64,000 bases of DNA, from NCBI GenBank assembly GCA_030683105.1, contig JAUXMZ010000069.1, positions 21,094 through 85,093 of the forward strand, in the 5' to 3' direction. Below, in pieces: positions 28,983 to 37,932 of this stretch. Within the stretch, counting starts at the first letter, position 1. Every line of letters begins with the position of its first letter. Position numbers and translations under genes: made by a program. The notes beneath the pieces were generated by a model that worked only from the letters and a program-made list of their open reading frames with translations, was not told the DNA's origin and searched no databases. The DNA comes from Burkholderiales bacterium (GTDB lineage Bacteria > Pseudomonadota > Gammaproteobacteria > Burkholderiales > SG8-41).

Positions 28983-29464
28983 CCGCCGCGAACCAGACCC
29001 GCAGCCCGCGGCTTGCGCTCAGCGTGCAGCATGGCATTGCCGCAAGCAATCTGCCCTCGCGCTTCCAGCTGCGAAAATGGGCGCGCGCAGCACTCGAACA
29101 TGACGCGAAGATCGCGGTGCGTATTGTGGGCCAGTCCGAAGGCCGGATGCTGAACCGCAGTTATCGCCACAAGGACTATGCGACCAATGTCCTGACCTTC
29201 ATATTCCGGGAGACGCCGCCGTTCGAGGGCGACCTTGCGCTGTGCGCGCCGGTGATTACGCGCGAAGCCCGCGAGCAGGGCAAAAGCGTTGCTGCGCACT
29301 ACGCGCATCTGGTGGTGCACGGCGTGCTGCATCTGCAGGGCTACGGCCACGAAAAAAAATCCGATGCCCGGGTCATGGAAAAGCGGGAATCACAGATCAT
29401 CACCCAATTGGGCTATGCTGATCCTTACGGACGAGAGGCGAGAGGGGTGAGGCGTCAGGCGTAA
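28979..29464 (+). CDS. ybeY: endoribonuclease YbeY (rRNA maturation factor)
   Basis: Zinc-dependent RNase for 16S rRNA 3'-end maturation and ribosome quality control. The 161-residue protein has the metal motif HLVVHGVLHLQGYGHEKK with three histidines. The aspartate of the usual GYDH is Gly here, a minor change. The GTG start overlaps the ybeZ stop. The last ten residues (REARGVRRQA) and the stop codon are encoded by the left arm of a heptad repeat, so the native C terminus has probably been replaced by repeat sequence. Confidence 0.93.
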   Translation: MTAANQTRSPRLALSVQHGIAASNLPSRFQLRKWARAALEHDAKIAVRIVGQSEGRMLNRSYRHKDYATNVLTFIFRETPPFEGDLALCAPVITREAREQGKSVAAHYAHLVVHGVLHLQGYGHEKKSDARVMEKRESQIITQLGYADPYGREARGVRRQA

Positions 29465-29512
29465 GGCGTGGATTGCAGCATTACGCCTCACTCCTCACTC
29501 TTCACTCCTCAC
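29435..29512. repeat. 7-base-period inverted repeat covering the ybeY stop and corC start
   Basis: Left arm 29435-29470: GAGGCGA, GAGGGGT, GAGGCGT, CAGGCGT, AAGGCGT. Right arm 29482-29512: ACGCCTC, ACTCCTC, ACTCTTC, ACTCCTC. The arms pair across a 12-base loop. The left arm encodes the YbeY C terminus; the right arm ends 6 bases before the corC ATG and replaces any Shine-Dalgarno. Confidence 0.85.
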
Positions 29513-29518
29513 CGATTT

Positions 29519-30349
29519 ATGGACGAACCCAACCACAAACCTTCCCTGCTCGAACGGCTTTCGGCGCTGCTCATGCGCGAGCCCGAGGACCGCGAACAAC
29601 TGATCGAGTTGCTGCATTCCTCGTTCGAGCGCAATCTGCTCGACGCCGATGCGCTGGCAATGATCGAGGGCGTGCTGCAGGTTTCGGAAATGCAGGCGCG
29701 CGACATCATGGTGCCGCGCGCGCAGATGGACGTGATCGATATCGGCGAGTCGCCCGACCAGTTCATCCCGTCGGTGATCCAGACCGCGCACTCGCGTTTT
29801 CCCGTCATCAGCGAGAACAAGGACGATGTGATCGGCATCCTGCTCGCCAAGGACCTGCTGCGCTACTACGCCGGCGAGGAGGAGTTCAATGTGCGGGAGA
29901 TGCTGCGCCCGGCGGTATTCATCCCCGAATCTAAGCCGCTCAACATCCTGCTCAAGGAATTCCGCAAAAACCGCAACCACATCGCCATCGTCGTCGACGA
30001 ATATGGCGGGGTCGCCGGCCTGGTCACGATAGAGGACGTGCTCGAACAAATCGTCGGCGATATCGAGGACGAGTACGACTTCGACGACATCGAAGACAAT
30101 ATCATCCCGGAAAAGAACGGCCAGTTCCGGGTCAAGGCGCTGACCGAAATCAGCGACTTCAACGAGGCTTTCAGCACGCGTTTCAGCGACGAGGAGTTCG
30201 ATACCATAGGCGGGCTGATATTGAACCGCTTCGGGAAAATGCCGAAACGCGGCGAGCAGATCAGCCTCGACAACCTGACTTTCAAGGTCCTGCGTTCCGA
30301 CAGCCGCCGGCTGCACCTGCTACAGGTAACAAAAAAAACGGCCAAGTAA
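29519..30349 (+). CDS. corC: CorC/HlyC-type CBS-domain protein
   Basis: A 276-residue soluble protein with two CBS domains (about residues 60-190: MVPRAQMDVIDI, RFPVISENKDDVIGILLAKD, VFIPESKPLNILLKEFR, HIAIVVDEYGGVAGLVTIED). A C-terminal CorC/HlyC domain follows (about 200-275). It lacks a DUF21 membrane part. The family is linked to Mg2+/Co2+ efflux; in this conserved operon its link to Lnt is unclear. The ATG at 29519 directly follows a heptad repeat and lacks a visible Shine-Dalgarno. Confidence 0.93.
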   Translation: MDEPNHKPSLLERLSALLMREPEDREQLIELLHSSFERNLLDADALAMIEGVLQVSEMQARDIMVPRAQMDVIDIGESPDQFIPSVIQTAHSRFPVISENKDDVIGILLAKDLLRYYAGEEEFNVREMLRPAVFIPESKPLNILLKEFRKNRNHIAIVVDEYGGVAGLVTIEDVLEQIVGDIEDEYDFDDIEDNIIPEKNGQFRVKALTEISDFNEAFSTRFSDEEFDTIGGLILNRFGKMPKRGEQISLDNLTFKVLRSDSRRLHLLQVTKKTAK

Positions 30350-30424
30350 AAGGATGGCGAACAAAAAAGCCGGTCAGGATACCCAAGGGGCTTCATCCTT
30401 CATCCTTCATCCTTCGTCCTTCAG
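30350..30424 (+). repeat. CATCCTT heptads in the lnt 5' coding region
   Basis: From 30391 to 30423 TTCATCC is repeated with 7-base period and encodes part of the Lnt N terminus. The unit CATCCTT is the exact complement of AAGGATG (30350-30356), which contains the lnt start codon, so a start-masking hairpin is possible. Confidence 0.7.
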
Positions 30425-32006
30425 AAACACCATCCTCCTTGCTTTTTTCCTGGGCGCGCTCACCGTGGCGGGGTTTGCACCGTTCTCCCTGTTTCCGCTG
30501 CCGGTACTCACGCTGGCGTTGCTGATGCGGCTGTGGACCATGCAGGCGCTGCCGCGCCGCGCCGCCGTTCTCGGTTTTGCGTTCGGGCTGGGCCTGTTTC
30601 TGTGCGGCGTGTCCTGGGTGTATATCAGTCTTCACGACTTCGGCGCCATGCCGGCAGCGCTCGCGGCGGCGGCGACATTGCTGTTCTGCATCTATCTTGC
30701 ACTGTTCCCGGCGCTCGCCGGTTATCTGTTTGCGGCAACCGCGCTGCCCGTCGTCTTCCGGCTGACGCTGTTTCTCCCCGCGGCATGGACTGTGCTCGAG
30801 TGGACGCGGGGATGGCTGTTCACCGGGTTCCCATGGCTCGCGATCGGTTACTCCCAAGTCCCGCTGGGCCCGCTCGCGGGGTACGCGCCAGTGCTGGGCA
30901 TCTATGGCGTGACGCTGGCCACGGTACTCAGCGCGGGACTGCTGGTCGTGCTGTGGCAGCACTGCACCGCCAATGCTGAATCCGGAATGATGAATGCGGA
31001 ACAGCTGTCGCGAAAAGCGCGATTTTTTAAATTCATCGCTCATCGCTCATCGTTCATCATTTTGGCCCTCTGGCTTACCGGCTGGGCCTTGCAAAAGGTC
31101 GAATGGACACACCCCACCGGCGCTCCGTTGCAGGTCAGCCTGCTTCAGGGAAACATTCCGCAGGAACTCAAATGGCGCGAAGACCACGTCAGGACCACCC
31201 TCGATTATTACCGCAACCTGGTCGAGACCAGCGACAGCCGGCTCATCATTCTTCCGGAAACCGCACTGCCGCTGTTTTTGCAGCATGTCCCCGCTGACTA
31301 CCTGGAAACGCTTGCCGCACACGCGAAGAAACACAATGGCGACATCCTGGTCGGCGTTCCCGAAAGACTGAAAAGCGGCGATTATTACAACAGCGTGCTG
31401 TCGTTCGGCACGGCACCCACGCAAAGCTACCGCAAGTCCCATCTGGTGCCATTCGGGGAATACATCCCGCTGCGCCCCGTGCTCGGCGGAATCGTCGCCG
31501 TGCTTGCGATTCCGCTGCAGGACTTTGCGCGCGGCGAGACCACCCAGCAGCCGCTTAACGTCGCCGGGCAGCGTGTCGCAGTCAACATCTGTTATGAGGA
31601 CGCGTTCGGGGAAGAAATCATCCGCCAGCTGCCGCAGGCAACGCTGCTCGTCAATGTCAGCAACGTCGCCTGGTTCGGCCGTTCGGTCGCCCCGCGGCAA
31701 CATCTTCAGATCTCGCAGGCTCGCGCGCTCGAAACCGGGCGCTACATGCTGCGCGCCACCAATACCGGCGTCACGGGCGTGATCGATCAGCGCGGTCGCG
31801 TGGTACGCAGCGCACCCGAGTTCGCCACGGCCACCGTCACTCATTCTGTCCAGGGTTATCAGGGCGCGACCCCGTATGTCCGGTGGGGAAATTACGCGGT
31901 GCTGGCGCTGGCGCTGTTGCTGATGGCATCCGCCTTCGTGATACGCCATGTGCGCGCATCCAATAAACCAACTCAACACCGCAAATTGCCGACTACGGGA
32001 ACGTAA
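30354..32006 (+). CDS. lnt: apolipoprotein N-acyltransferase
   Basis: Adds the third acyl chain to lipoproteins at the periplasmic face of the inner membrane. The 550-residue protein has about six membrane segments and a nitrilase domain with the catalytic triad: Glu in [12 protein letters not shown], Lys in [12 protein letters not shown] and Cys in [13 protein letters not shown]. It is roughly 30-40 residues longer than usual. The excess sits in two heptad-repeat insertions, one in the N terminus (about residues 13-24) and one at about residues 207-236 ([11 protein letters not shown] and [10 protein letters not shown]), both in frame. Confidence 0.95.
   Translation: MANKKAGQDTQGASSFILHPSSFRNTILLAFFLGALTVAGFAPFSLFPLPVLTLALLMRLWTMQALPRRAAVLGFAFGLGLFLCGVSWVYISLHDFGAMPAALAAAATLLFCIYLALFPALAGYLFAATALPVVFRLTLFLPAAWTVLEWTRGWLFTGFPWLAIGYSQVPLGPLAGYAPVLGIYGVTLATVLSAGLLVVLWQHCTANAESGMMNAEQLSRKARFFKFIAHRSSFIILALWLTGWALQKVEWTHPTGAPLQVSLLQGNIPQELKWREDHVRTTLDYYRNLVETSDSRLIILPETALPLFLQHVPADYLETLAAHAKKHNGDILVGVPERLKSGDYYNSVLSFGTAPTQSYRKSHLVPFGEYIPLRPVLGGIVAVLAIPLQDFARGETTQQPLNVAGQRVAVNICYEDAFGEEIIRQLPQATLLVNVSNVAWFGRSVAPRQHLQISQARALETGRYMLRATNTGVTGVIDQRGRVVRSAPEFATATVTHSVQGYQGATPYVRWGNYAVLALALLLMASAFVIRHVRASNKPTQHRKLPTTGT
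30973..31060. repeat. 7-base-period inverted repeat inserted in frame in lnt
   Basis: The left arm 30973-31003 has units GCTGAAT, CCGGAAT, GATGAAT, GCGGAAC. The right arm 31032-31060 has TTCATCG, CTCATCG, CTCATCG, TTCATCA. It encodes a polar segment just before the next membrane helix without breaking the frame. Confidence 0.8.
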
Positions 32007-32078
32007 TTGCAGTTTTCCACCGCCGCGTTCCGCTACTCCACCAAAGCCTGTAAAATCCGTGCTTTCAAGCAACGCACT

Positions 32079-32099
32079 GTTAAGCCCGACAGGCTGCTA
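32079..32099 (-). repeat. AGCAGCCTGTCG repeat next to glyQ
   Basis: On the minus strand it reads GTAGCAGCCTGTCGGGCTTA. Related copies lie at 36576, 37452, 37579 and 47777. It ends just before the glyQ ATG, where no Shine-Dalgarno is visible. Confidence 0.6.
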
Positions 32100-32100
32100 C

Positions 32101-33042
32101 ATGCTCACCTTCCAGCAAGTAATCCTCCGGTTGCAGGACTATTGGGGCCAACAGGGCTGTGCACTGCTGCAGCCCTACGACATGGAAGTCGGTGCCGGTA
32201 CCTCGCATACCGCGACCTTCCTGCGCGCCATCGGTCCCGAGCCCTGGCGCGCGGCCTATGTGCAGCCGTCGCGGCGCCCCAAGGATGGGCGCTATGGGGA
32301 AAACCCCAACCGCCTGCAACACTATTACCAGTATCAGGTGGTGCTCAAGCCCTCGCCGCTCGATATTCTGGAGCTGTATATCGGCTCGCTCGAAGCGCTC
32401 GGCATCGATCCCAAGGCGCACGACATCCGCTTCGTCGAGGACGACTGGGAAAACCCGACGCTGGGCGCCTGGGGCCTGGGCTGGGAGGTGTGGCTCAACG
32501 GCATGGAGGTCACGCAGTTCACCTATTTCCAGCAGATCGGCGGCCTGGACTGCAAGCCGATCACCGGCGAGATCACCTATGGCATAGAGCGCCTCGCCAT
32601 GTATCTGCAGGGCGTGGAAAACGTGTTCGACCTGGTGTGGACGCCCGGCGTCACTTACCGCGACGTCTATCACCAGAACGAGGTCGAGCAGTCCACCTAT
32701 AACTTCGAGCAGTCGAACGCCGCGATGCTGTTCGAACACTTCGGCCATTATGAGTCCGAGGCGAAGCGTTTGATGGAAGTGCAGCTTGCTCTGCCCGCCT
32801 ACGAAATGGTGCTGAAGTGCGCACACACCTTCAATCTGCTCGATGCAAGGGGCGCGATCTCGGTCACAGAGCGCGCCGCCTATATCGGGCGCATTCGCAA
32901 CATTGCGCGCAGCGTATCCCAGGCTTACTTCGACTCCCGGCTGCGCAGCGATTTTCCGATGTGCGCGCCAGGAGAGTTGCAGCGCCTGGGCATCGACCTT
33001 GCGGCGCTGAAAGCCGCGTTGCAGCAGCGGGAAGCGGCATGA
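32101..33042 (+). CDS. glyQ: glycyl-tRNA synthetase alpha subunit
   Basis: Catalytic class II subunit of the heterotetrameric glycyl-tRNA synthetase. The 313-residue protein starts [20 protein letters not shown]. It has the [20 protein letters not shown] active-site stretch and [20 protein letters not shown]. It overlaps glyS by 4 bases. An open frame continues upstream, but the ATG at 32101 gives the family N terminus. Confidence 0.98.
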   Translation: MLTFQQVILRLQDYWGQQGCALLQPYDMEVGAGTSHTATFLRAIGPEPWRAAYVQPSRRPKDGRYGENPNRLQHYYQYQVVLKPSPLDILELYIGSLEALGIDPKAHDIRFVEDDWENPTLGAWGLGWEVWLNGMEVTQFTYFQQIGGLDCKPITGEITYGIERLAMYLQGVENVFDLVWTPGVTYRDVYHQNEVEQSTYNFEQSNAAMLFEHFGHYESEAKRLMEVQLALPAYEMVLKCAHTFNLLDARGAISVTERAAYIGRIRNIARSVSQAYFDSRLRSDFPMCAPGELQRLGIDLAALKAALQQREAA

Positions 33043-35138
33043 GCGCAAACCTGCTGGTCGAACTGTTCACCGAGGAACTGCCACCGAAAGCGCTCAAGCG
33101 TCTGGGCGAGGCGTTCGGCAATGGCATTGCCTCGGGCCTGGTCGCCCGCGGGCTGATTGCGAAAAACCCGGCAACTACCCTCTACGCCACGCCCCGCCGC
33201 CTTGCAGTACATCTTGCCGGCACGCTGGACCGCGCCCCGGATCGCGCCGAGTCCAAAAAACTGATGCCGGCGAAAGTGGCCTTCGGCGCCGATGGTCAGT
33301 CGAGCGCAGCGTTGTTAAAACGCCTGGAAAAAGAAGGTGCGAGCGCCGGGCAACTCGAGCGCCGCACCGAGGGCGGCGCCGAATACGTGTATCTGAACCA
33401 GACGATCCCGGGGCTCACGCTCGCCGCCGGCCTGCAGGCGGCCCTTGAAGAAGCGATCGCCAAGCTTCCCATCCCCAAGGTGATGAGCTACCAGCTTGCC
33501 GATGGCGCCACCACGGTGCACTTCGTGCGCCCGGTGCACGGGCTGCTCGCACTGCATGGCGACAAGGTGGTCGATATCGCCATCCTGGGCCTGAAAGCGG
33601 GCCGCACCACCCACGGCCATCGCTTCCAGGGTGTGAAAGACATTCCAGTCGCGACCGCGGATGCGTACGAAGAGGCGCTGGCAGCGCATGGGCAGGTCAT
33701 TGCCGACTTTGATGCGCGCCGCGCCGAAATCGCGCGCCAGCTCGCCGAAAAAACCGCGATGCTGAAGGCCTCGCTGGGCGCCGAGACCGGCTATGCACCG
33801 CTGCTCGATGAAGTCACTGCGCTGGTCGAATACCCGACGGTTTACATCGGCGCGTTCGAGCCGGAATTCCTGGCGGTGCCCCAGGAATGCCTGATCCTGA
33901 CCATGCGCCAGAACCAGAAATATTTCCCGCTGTTCGATGCCGCGGGCAAACTGACCAACCAGTTTCTCATCGTCAGCAATATGAAGCTGGAGGACCCGAA
34001 AAACATCGTTGAAGGCAACCAGCGCGTAATCCGGCCGCGCCTGGCAGACGCGCGCTTTTTCTTCGAAACCGACAAGAAAACCCGGCTTGCAGACCGTGTG
34101 CCGCAGCTAGGTGCCATCGTCTACCACAACAAGCTCGGCACCCAGCTTGAGCGCATCGGGCGGGTGCGGAAGCTGGCCCAGGCCATCGCGCAAAAAATCG
34201 GCGCCGACCCCGCGCTCGCCGATCGCGCGGCACTGCTCGCCAAGACCGATCTCGTTACCAACATGGTCGGCGAGTTTCCCGAGCTGCAGGGCGTCATGGG
34301 CCGCTACTATGCGCTGGCCGATGGCGAAGATGCGCGCGTGGCGGATGCCATCGAACAACACTACCGGCCGCGTTTCGCCGGCGATGCGCTGCCGGACAAC
34401 GCTGTTGCCGTTGCTGTTGCGCTGGCCGACAAGCTGGAAACCCTGGCGGGCATGTTCGGCATCGGGCAGCAGCCGACCGGCGACAAGGATCCGTTTGCGT
34501 TGCGCCGCCACGCACTGGGAGTGATCCGGCTATTGATTGAAGGTAATTTATCGGTATCGCTCTTTGACCTGGTCGCCCTGGCCTTTTCCGTATTTCCTCC
34601 GAAAATGCTCGGTGCCGCCCATACTGATCTCCGAATTTTTATTTTAGAGCGCCTGCGCAGCTATCTTCGCGACGGCGGATACAGCGCAAACGAAGTGGAA
34701 TCCGTGCTGTGCCTGAACCCCATGGCTCTCAATGTGATTCCACGCCAACTCGCGGCGGTACGAGCGTTCGCTGAATTGCCCGAGGCCCAGAGCCTGGCCG
34801 CGGCGAACAAGCGCGTGGTGAATATTCTCAAACAGGCGGCAGCCAAGGGCGAATCCTTTGCCAACGCCGAGGCGGGCATGCTGCAGGAGACTTCCGAGCG
34901 CGGCCTCTTCGATGCGCTGGGAAAAACGTCCCAACAGGCCAATGTGCTGTTCAGACAAGGCGACTATACGGGCTACCTGAAGGCTTTTGCGGTGCTCAAG
35001 GCGCCGGTGGATGCCTTCTTCGACTCCGTCATGGTCATGGTCGACGATCAGAAATTACGCCAGAACCGCCTGGCGCTCCTCGCCGACCTGCGCCGGGAGA
35101 TGAACCAGGTGGCCGACATCTCCAAGCTAGCAACATAG
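33039..35138 (+). CDS. glyS: glycyl-tRNA synthetase beta subunit
   Basis: tRNA-binding subunit, 699 residues, normal size. It starts [20 protein letters not shown] and contains [39 protein letters not shown] and a C-terminal DALR-type anticodon domain ([20 protein letters not shown]). The ATG at 33039 overlaps the glyQ stop, so it is coupled. The stop is followed directly by a heptad repeat. Confidence 0.98.
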   Translation: MSANLLVELFTEELPPKALKRLGEAFGNGIASGLVARGLIAKNPATTLYATPRRLAVHLAGTLDRAPDRAESKKLMPAKVAFGADGQSSAALLKRLEKEGASAGQLERRTEGGAEYVYLNQTIPGLTLAAGLQAALEEAIAKLPIPKVMSYQLADGATTVHFVRPVHGLLALHGDKVVDIAILGLKAGRTTHGHRFQGVKDIPVATADAYEEALAAHGQVIADFDARRAEIARQLAEKTAMLKASLGAETGYAPLLDEVTALVEYPTVYIGAFEPEFLAVPQECLILTMRQNQKYFPLFDAAGKLTNQFLIVSNMKLEDPKNIVEGNQRVIRPRLADARFFFETDKKTRLADRVPQLGAIVYHNKLGTQLERIGRVRKLAQAIAQKIGADPALADRAALLAKTDLVTNMVGEFPELQGVMGRYYALADGEDARVADAIEQHYRPRFAGDALPDNAVAVAVALADKLETLAGMFGIGQQPTGDKDPFALRRHALGVIRLLIEGNLSVSLFDLVALAFSVFPPKMLGAAHTDLRIFILERLRSYLRDGGYSANEVESVLCLNPMALNVIPRQLAAVRAFAELPEAQSLAAANKRVVNILKQAAAKGESFANAEAGMLQETSERGLFDALGKTSQQANVLFRQGDYTGYLKAFAVLKAPVDAFFDSVMVMVDDQKLRQNRLALLADLRREMNQVADISKLAT

Positions 35139-35141
35139 AAG

Positions 35142-35283
35142 CCGTGAATCGTAAATCGTGATTAGTGAATGGTATAAAACCAATGAGCCCCTTCTTCGTT
35201 TCTAGCGATTTACGATTTACCATTCATTCTTTTCAATACCCTCTTGAGGGGTACGATTTACCACTCACTATTCACCATTCACG
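35142..35283. repeat. 7-base-period inverted repeat between glyS and gmhB, interrupted by another hairpin element
   Basis: The left arm 35144-35174 is GTGAATC, GTAAATC, GTGATTA, GTGAATG. The right arm is in two pieces, 35206-35230 and 35253-35283, with heptads of the CGATTTA/CCATTCA type. Between them (about 35226-35254) sits a TACCC-loop-GGGTATTGAAAAGAAT element on the minus strand, as if inserted. The last heptad runs into the gmhB start codon. Confidence 0.8.
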
Positions 35284-35817
35284 ATGAAACTGATAATCCT
35301 CGACCGCGACGGTGTCATCAACCACGACAGTGCGTCCTACATCAAGAGCCCGGATGAATGGAAACCTATTCCCGGCAGTCTGGAAGCGATCGCACGGCTC
35401 AACCAGGACGGATATCACGTGGTGGTGGCCACCAACCAGTCCGGCGTGGGCCGCGGGCTGTTCGAAATGGCCACGCTCAATGCCATACATGACAAGATGC
35501 ACCGTGCGGTGGGGCAGGCCGGGGGGCGCATAGACGCCGTGTTCTTCTGCCCGCACGCCAATGACGCCGGCTGCAACTGCCGCAAACCCAAACCCGGCTT
35601 GTTCAAGGAGATTGCGAGCCGCTTCAATGTCAATTTGCAGGGCGTGCCCAGTATCGGGGATTCGTCGCGCGATCTCGAAGCTTCGGCCGCGGTCGGCGCA
35701 CAGCCCATACTGGTGCTAACCGGCAAGGGGAAACAAACCCAGCGTGAGAACAGCATGCCGCCGGATACGCAGGTTTTTGCCGATCTTGCCGAGGCCGCCA
35801 AAGCCCTGATCCGATGA
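35284..35817 (+). CDS. gmhB: D-glycero-beta-D-manno-heptose-1,7-bisphosphate 7-phosphatase
   Basis: HAD phosphatase in ADP-heptose synthesis for the LPS core. The 177-residue protein has the nucleophile motif LDRDGVINHDS, TNQSGVGRGLF, the zinc-site CPHANDAGCNCRKPKPG and motif IV SIGDSSRDLEAS. The ATG follows CACCATTCACG from a heptad repeat and lacks a Shine-Dalgarno. It overlaps plsC by 4 bases. Confidence 0.95.
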   Translation: MKLIILDRDGVINHDSASYIKSPDEWKPIPGSLEAIARLNQDGYHVVVATNQSGVGRGLFEMATLNAIHDKMHRAVGQAGGRIDAVFFCPHANDAGCNCRKPKPGLFKEIASRFNVNLQGVPSIGDSSRDLEASAAVGAQPILVLTGKGKQTQRENSMPPDTQVFADLAEAAKALIR

Positions 35818-36572
35818 GCCCGGACATAGTGCTGAGATCCAGCCTGTTTGCTTTGTTCCAGTTCGTCAGCACCCTGGTATTCACCGTCATTGCGCTGCTC
35901 GCCTTTCCATTCAAGCCGCTGACCCGTTACCGCATCATCTCCTACTGGGCCCGCTCCAATGTCGCGGCGGCGCGCATCCTGTGCGGCATACGCTACCGGG
36001 TAATCGGCAGCGAGCATATTCCACGCGAGCCCTGCATCATTTTGTCCAAGCATCAGTCGGCATGGGAAACCATGGCCTACCAGGTCATTTTTCCGCCCCA
36101 GGTATGGGTGCTCAAGCGGGAACTGCTGTGGGTGCCGTTCTTTGGCTGGGGGCTGGCGATGCTCTCGCCGATCGCCATCGATCGCGGCGCGGCCAGGCGC
36201 GCATTGAAACAGACGCTGGACCAGGGCCGCGACCGGCTCGCGCAAGGCTTCTCCATCGTGATATTTCCGGAAGGCACACGCATCCTGCCCGGCCTGCGCA
36301 GCAAGTATCATCCGGGCGGCGCCTGGCTGGCGTTGCAGACCGGAACACCGGTACTGCCGGTGGCCCACAACGCGGGTGAATTGTGGCAGCGCAATGCTTT
36401 TCTGAAACGGCCCGGCCTGATCACGGTCAGCATCGGCGCACCGATCCTGCCGCAAGAGATGAACGTAGACGAACTCAACCAGCGGGTTGAGCAGTGGATA
36501 GAAGGCGAAATGCACCGCATCAGCACACATGGACAGCCCGATCCTGACTGTGCCCAGTGTTCCGATGAATGA
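35814..36572 (+). CDS. plsC: 1-acyl-sn-glycerol-3-phosphate acyltransferase
   Basis: Makes phosphatidic acid from lysophosphatidic acid at the inner membrane. The 252-residue protein has an N-terminal membrane segment, the acyltransferase motif HQSAWET (an HX4E variant of HX4D, seen in this group), AIDRGAARRAL, and the FPEGTRILPGLRSKYHPGG block. It overlaps gmhB, and its stop is 3 bases before an inverted repeat that begins the YgjP cassette. Confidence 0.93.
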   Translation: MSPDIVLRSSLFALFQFVSTLVFTVIALLAFPFKPLTRYRIISYWARSNVAAARILCGIRYRVIGSEHIPREPCIILSKHQSAWETMAYQVIFPPQVWVLKRELLWVPFFGWGLAMLSPIAIDRGAARRALKQTLDQGRDRLAQGFSIVIFPEGTRILPGLRSKYHPGGAWLALQTGTPVLPVAHNAGELWQRNAFLKRPGLITVSIGAPILPQEMNVDELNQRVEQWIEGEMHRISTHGQPDPDCAQCSDE

Positions 36573-36575
36573 AAC

Positions 36576-36773
36576 CAGGTTCGACAGGCTGCTAGTGGAG
36601 TACTTCATGCTGTTTGGAACATATCTGGCGCGACATTTGCGAAACTCCTCCCCCTTCAAGAGGAAGATTGGGAGGGGGATGGGCGCGTACGGCGTGTATT
36701 TCCAACCCATCCCCACCCTGCCCTCCCCTTGAAGGGGAGGGAATAATGTCGCAGCAATTGCGAAGCACTACAC
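36576..36773 (+). repeat. left boundary of the YgjP cassette: AGCAGCCTGTCG inverted copy plus 144-bp repeat, copy A
   Basis: GTTCGACAGGCTGCTAG (about 36578-36594) is the exact reverse complement of CTAGCAGCCTGTCGAAC at 37453-37469, on the other side of the gene. Next, 36630-36773 matches copy B at 41279-41447 in the opposite orientation. Copy A includes GGGGAGGG and the ATG with the first nine codons of the metallopeptidase gene. Confidence 0.85.
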
Positions 36774-37456
36774 TAGGCGACACGCTGATCGACTATACGG
36801 TCAAGCGCAGCCGGCGCCGGCGCCGGATCTCCCTCACTGTGGACGAACAAGGCTTGCGCGTAGGCGCCCCCTTGCTGGCCAGCGACCACGCGATAGCCGC
36901 CATGTTGCGCCAGCATGCATCATGGGTGCTTGGGAAACTTGCCGAGTGGCAGGCACGCCGGCCGCCGCCCAGACACTGGTGCGATGGCGATACGCTGATG
37001 CTGCAGGGCCGGGTACTGCGTCTCGCTTTCGAAACCGGCCCGCAGTACATACAGTTGCATCATGACCGGATCGCGGTCAGCCCGGGCCTGGCAGGCAACG
37101 CCGACGGCATCCGCGCCACCGTTACCGGCTGGCTGCGGCGGCAGGCCATGGCGTGCTTTTATGAACGGGTCGCGCACTTTCATCCCTTGCTTGGCGTCGC
37201 TGCGCCGCTGATCCGCCTCTCCAATGCCCGTACCCGCTGGGGTAGCTGTCATATCTATGGCCGCATCCGGCTCAACTGGCGCCTGATACAGCTGCCGCAG
37301 CATCTTATCGACTACGTGGTCGTGCACGAGCTTGCGCATCTCGTGGAAATGAATCATTCACCCCGATTCTGGGAGGCGGTTGCCCGCCTGATCCCGGATT
37401 ACGGTGCGCGCAGATCAGAAATCAGGACCGAGGGTCATCGCTACCTGCTGGTCTAG
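36746..37456 (+). CDS. YgjP/M48-type zinc metallopeptidase (DUF45)
   Basis: A 236-residue DUF45/WLM-like zinc hydrolase. The metal motif is VVHELAHLVEMNHSPRFWE, preceded by RTRWGSCHIYGRIRLNWRL, both family signatures. The substrate is unknown; relatives are YgjP and SprT-like proteases. The Shine-Dalgarno (GGGGAGGG), start codon and residues MSQQLRSTT come from repeat copy A. The stop codon TAG lies inside the right-hand AGCAGCCTGTCG repeat. Both ends of the gene are thus formed by repeats. Confidence 0.9.
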   Translation: MSQQLRSTTLGDTLIDYTVKRSRRRRRISLTVDEQGLRVGAPLLASDHAIAAMLRQHASWVLGKLAEWQARRPPPRHWCDGDTLMLQGRVLRLAFETGPQYIQLHHDRIAVSPGLAGNADGIRATVTGWLRRQAMACFYERVAHFHPLLGVAAPLIRLSNARTRWGSCHIYGRIRLNWRLIQLPQHLIDYVVVHELAHLVEMNHSPRFWEAVARLIPDYGARRSEIRTEGHRYLLV

Positions 37457-37592
37457 CAGCCTGTCGAACTTGGCCCCCACTCACCGGAACAGGTAGTGTT
37501 AACGAATCGCCGTACCCGTCAAGCGTACCCGTCAAGCGGGTATTGAAAAGAAGGTATTGAAAAGAATTAATCGACGCTTCGGCGACAGGCTG
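37452..37592. repeat. nested repeats after the metallopeptidase gene
   Basis: CTAGCAGCCTGTCGAACTTGG starts at 37453, and an inverted AGCAGCCTGTCG copy lies at 37579-37590. Between them (37515-37570) are tandem hairpin units of the ACCCGTCAAGCGGGTATTGA type. The outer pair could fold over the inner element. Confidence 0.75.
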
Positions 37593-37767
37593 CTTAAGAA
37601 AGGTTGTAGGTCGGCAATGCCCCCACGACACGTTAAGCCCGCATGCCTCGGGCGCTTGCGCACCCCCGGTGATCGCTTTACCCCAAATCCGTGTCAGCCG
37701 TGAGACATGCGGGCTAGCGGCTGTGCTAATATTTCATCCATATCATTCACTGCATTTTTCTCACACC

Positions 37768-37932
37768 ATGCGCCTGATCACGTCTTTCCTGCTCGTCGTC
37801 CTGCTTGGCGCATGCGGCTACAAGGGTCCGCTCACCCTGCCCAAGCCCGCACCCCAGGCCCAGCCGGCACCGGTCGCGCCATCGCCTCAGCCTGCTCAGA
37901 ATACCGGCAAGCCGGACCCGTACGGCCAGTGA
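37768..37932 (+). CDS. lptM: small lipoprotein LptM (YifL-like)
   Basis: A 54-residue lipoprotein with signal MRLITSFLLVVLLGACGYKG; the lipobox cysteine is Cys18. The GPLTLPK segment after the lipid anchor is the LptM/YifL signature. LptM binds the LptDE LPS translocon and helps its assembly. The rest is a Pro/Ala/Gln-rich tail. It overlaps lysA by 4 bases, the common lptM-lysA arrangement. Confidence 0.88.
   Translation: MRLITSFLLVVLLGACGYKGPLTLPKPAPQAQPAPVAPSPQPAQNTGKPDPYGQ

Noticed and set aside
35415..36716. 433-codon minus-strand open frame opposite gmhB and plsC
   Set aside because: It covers two genes with clear catalytic motifs and a repeat, and shows no protein-like features.
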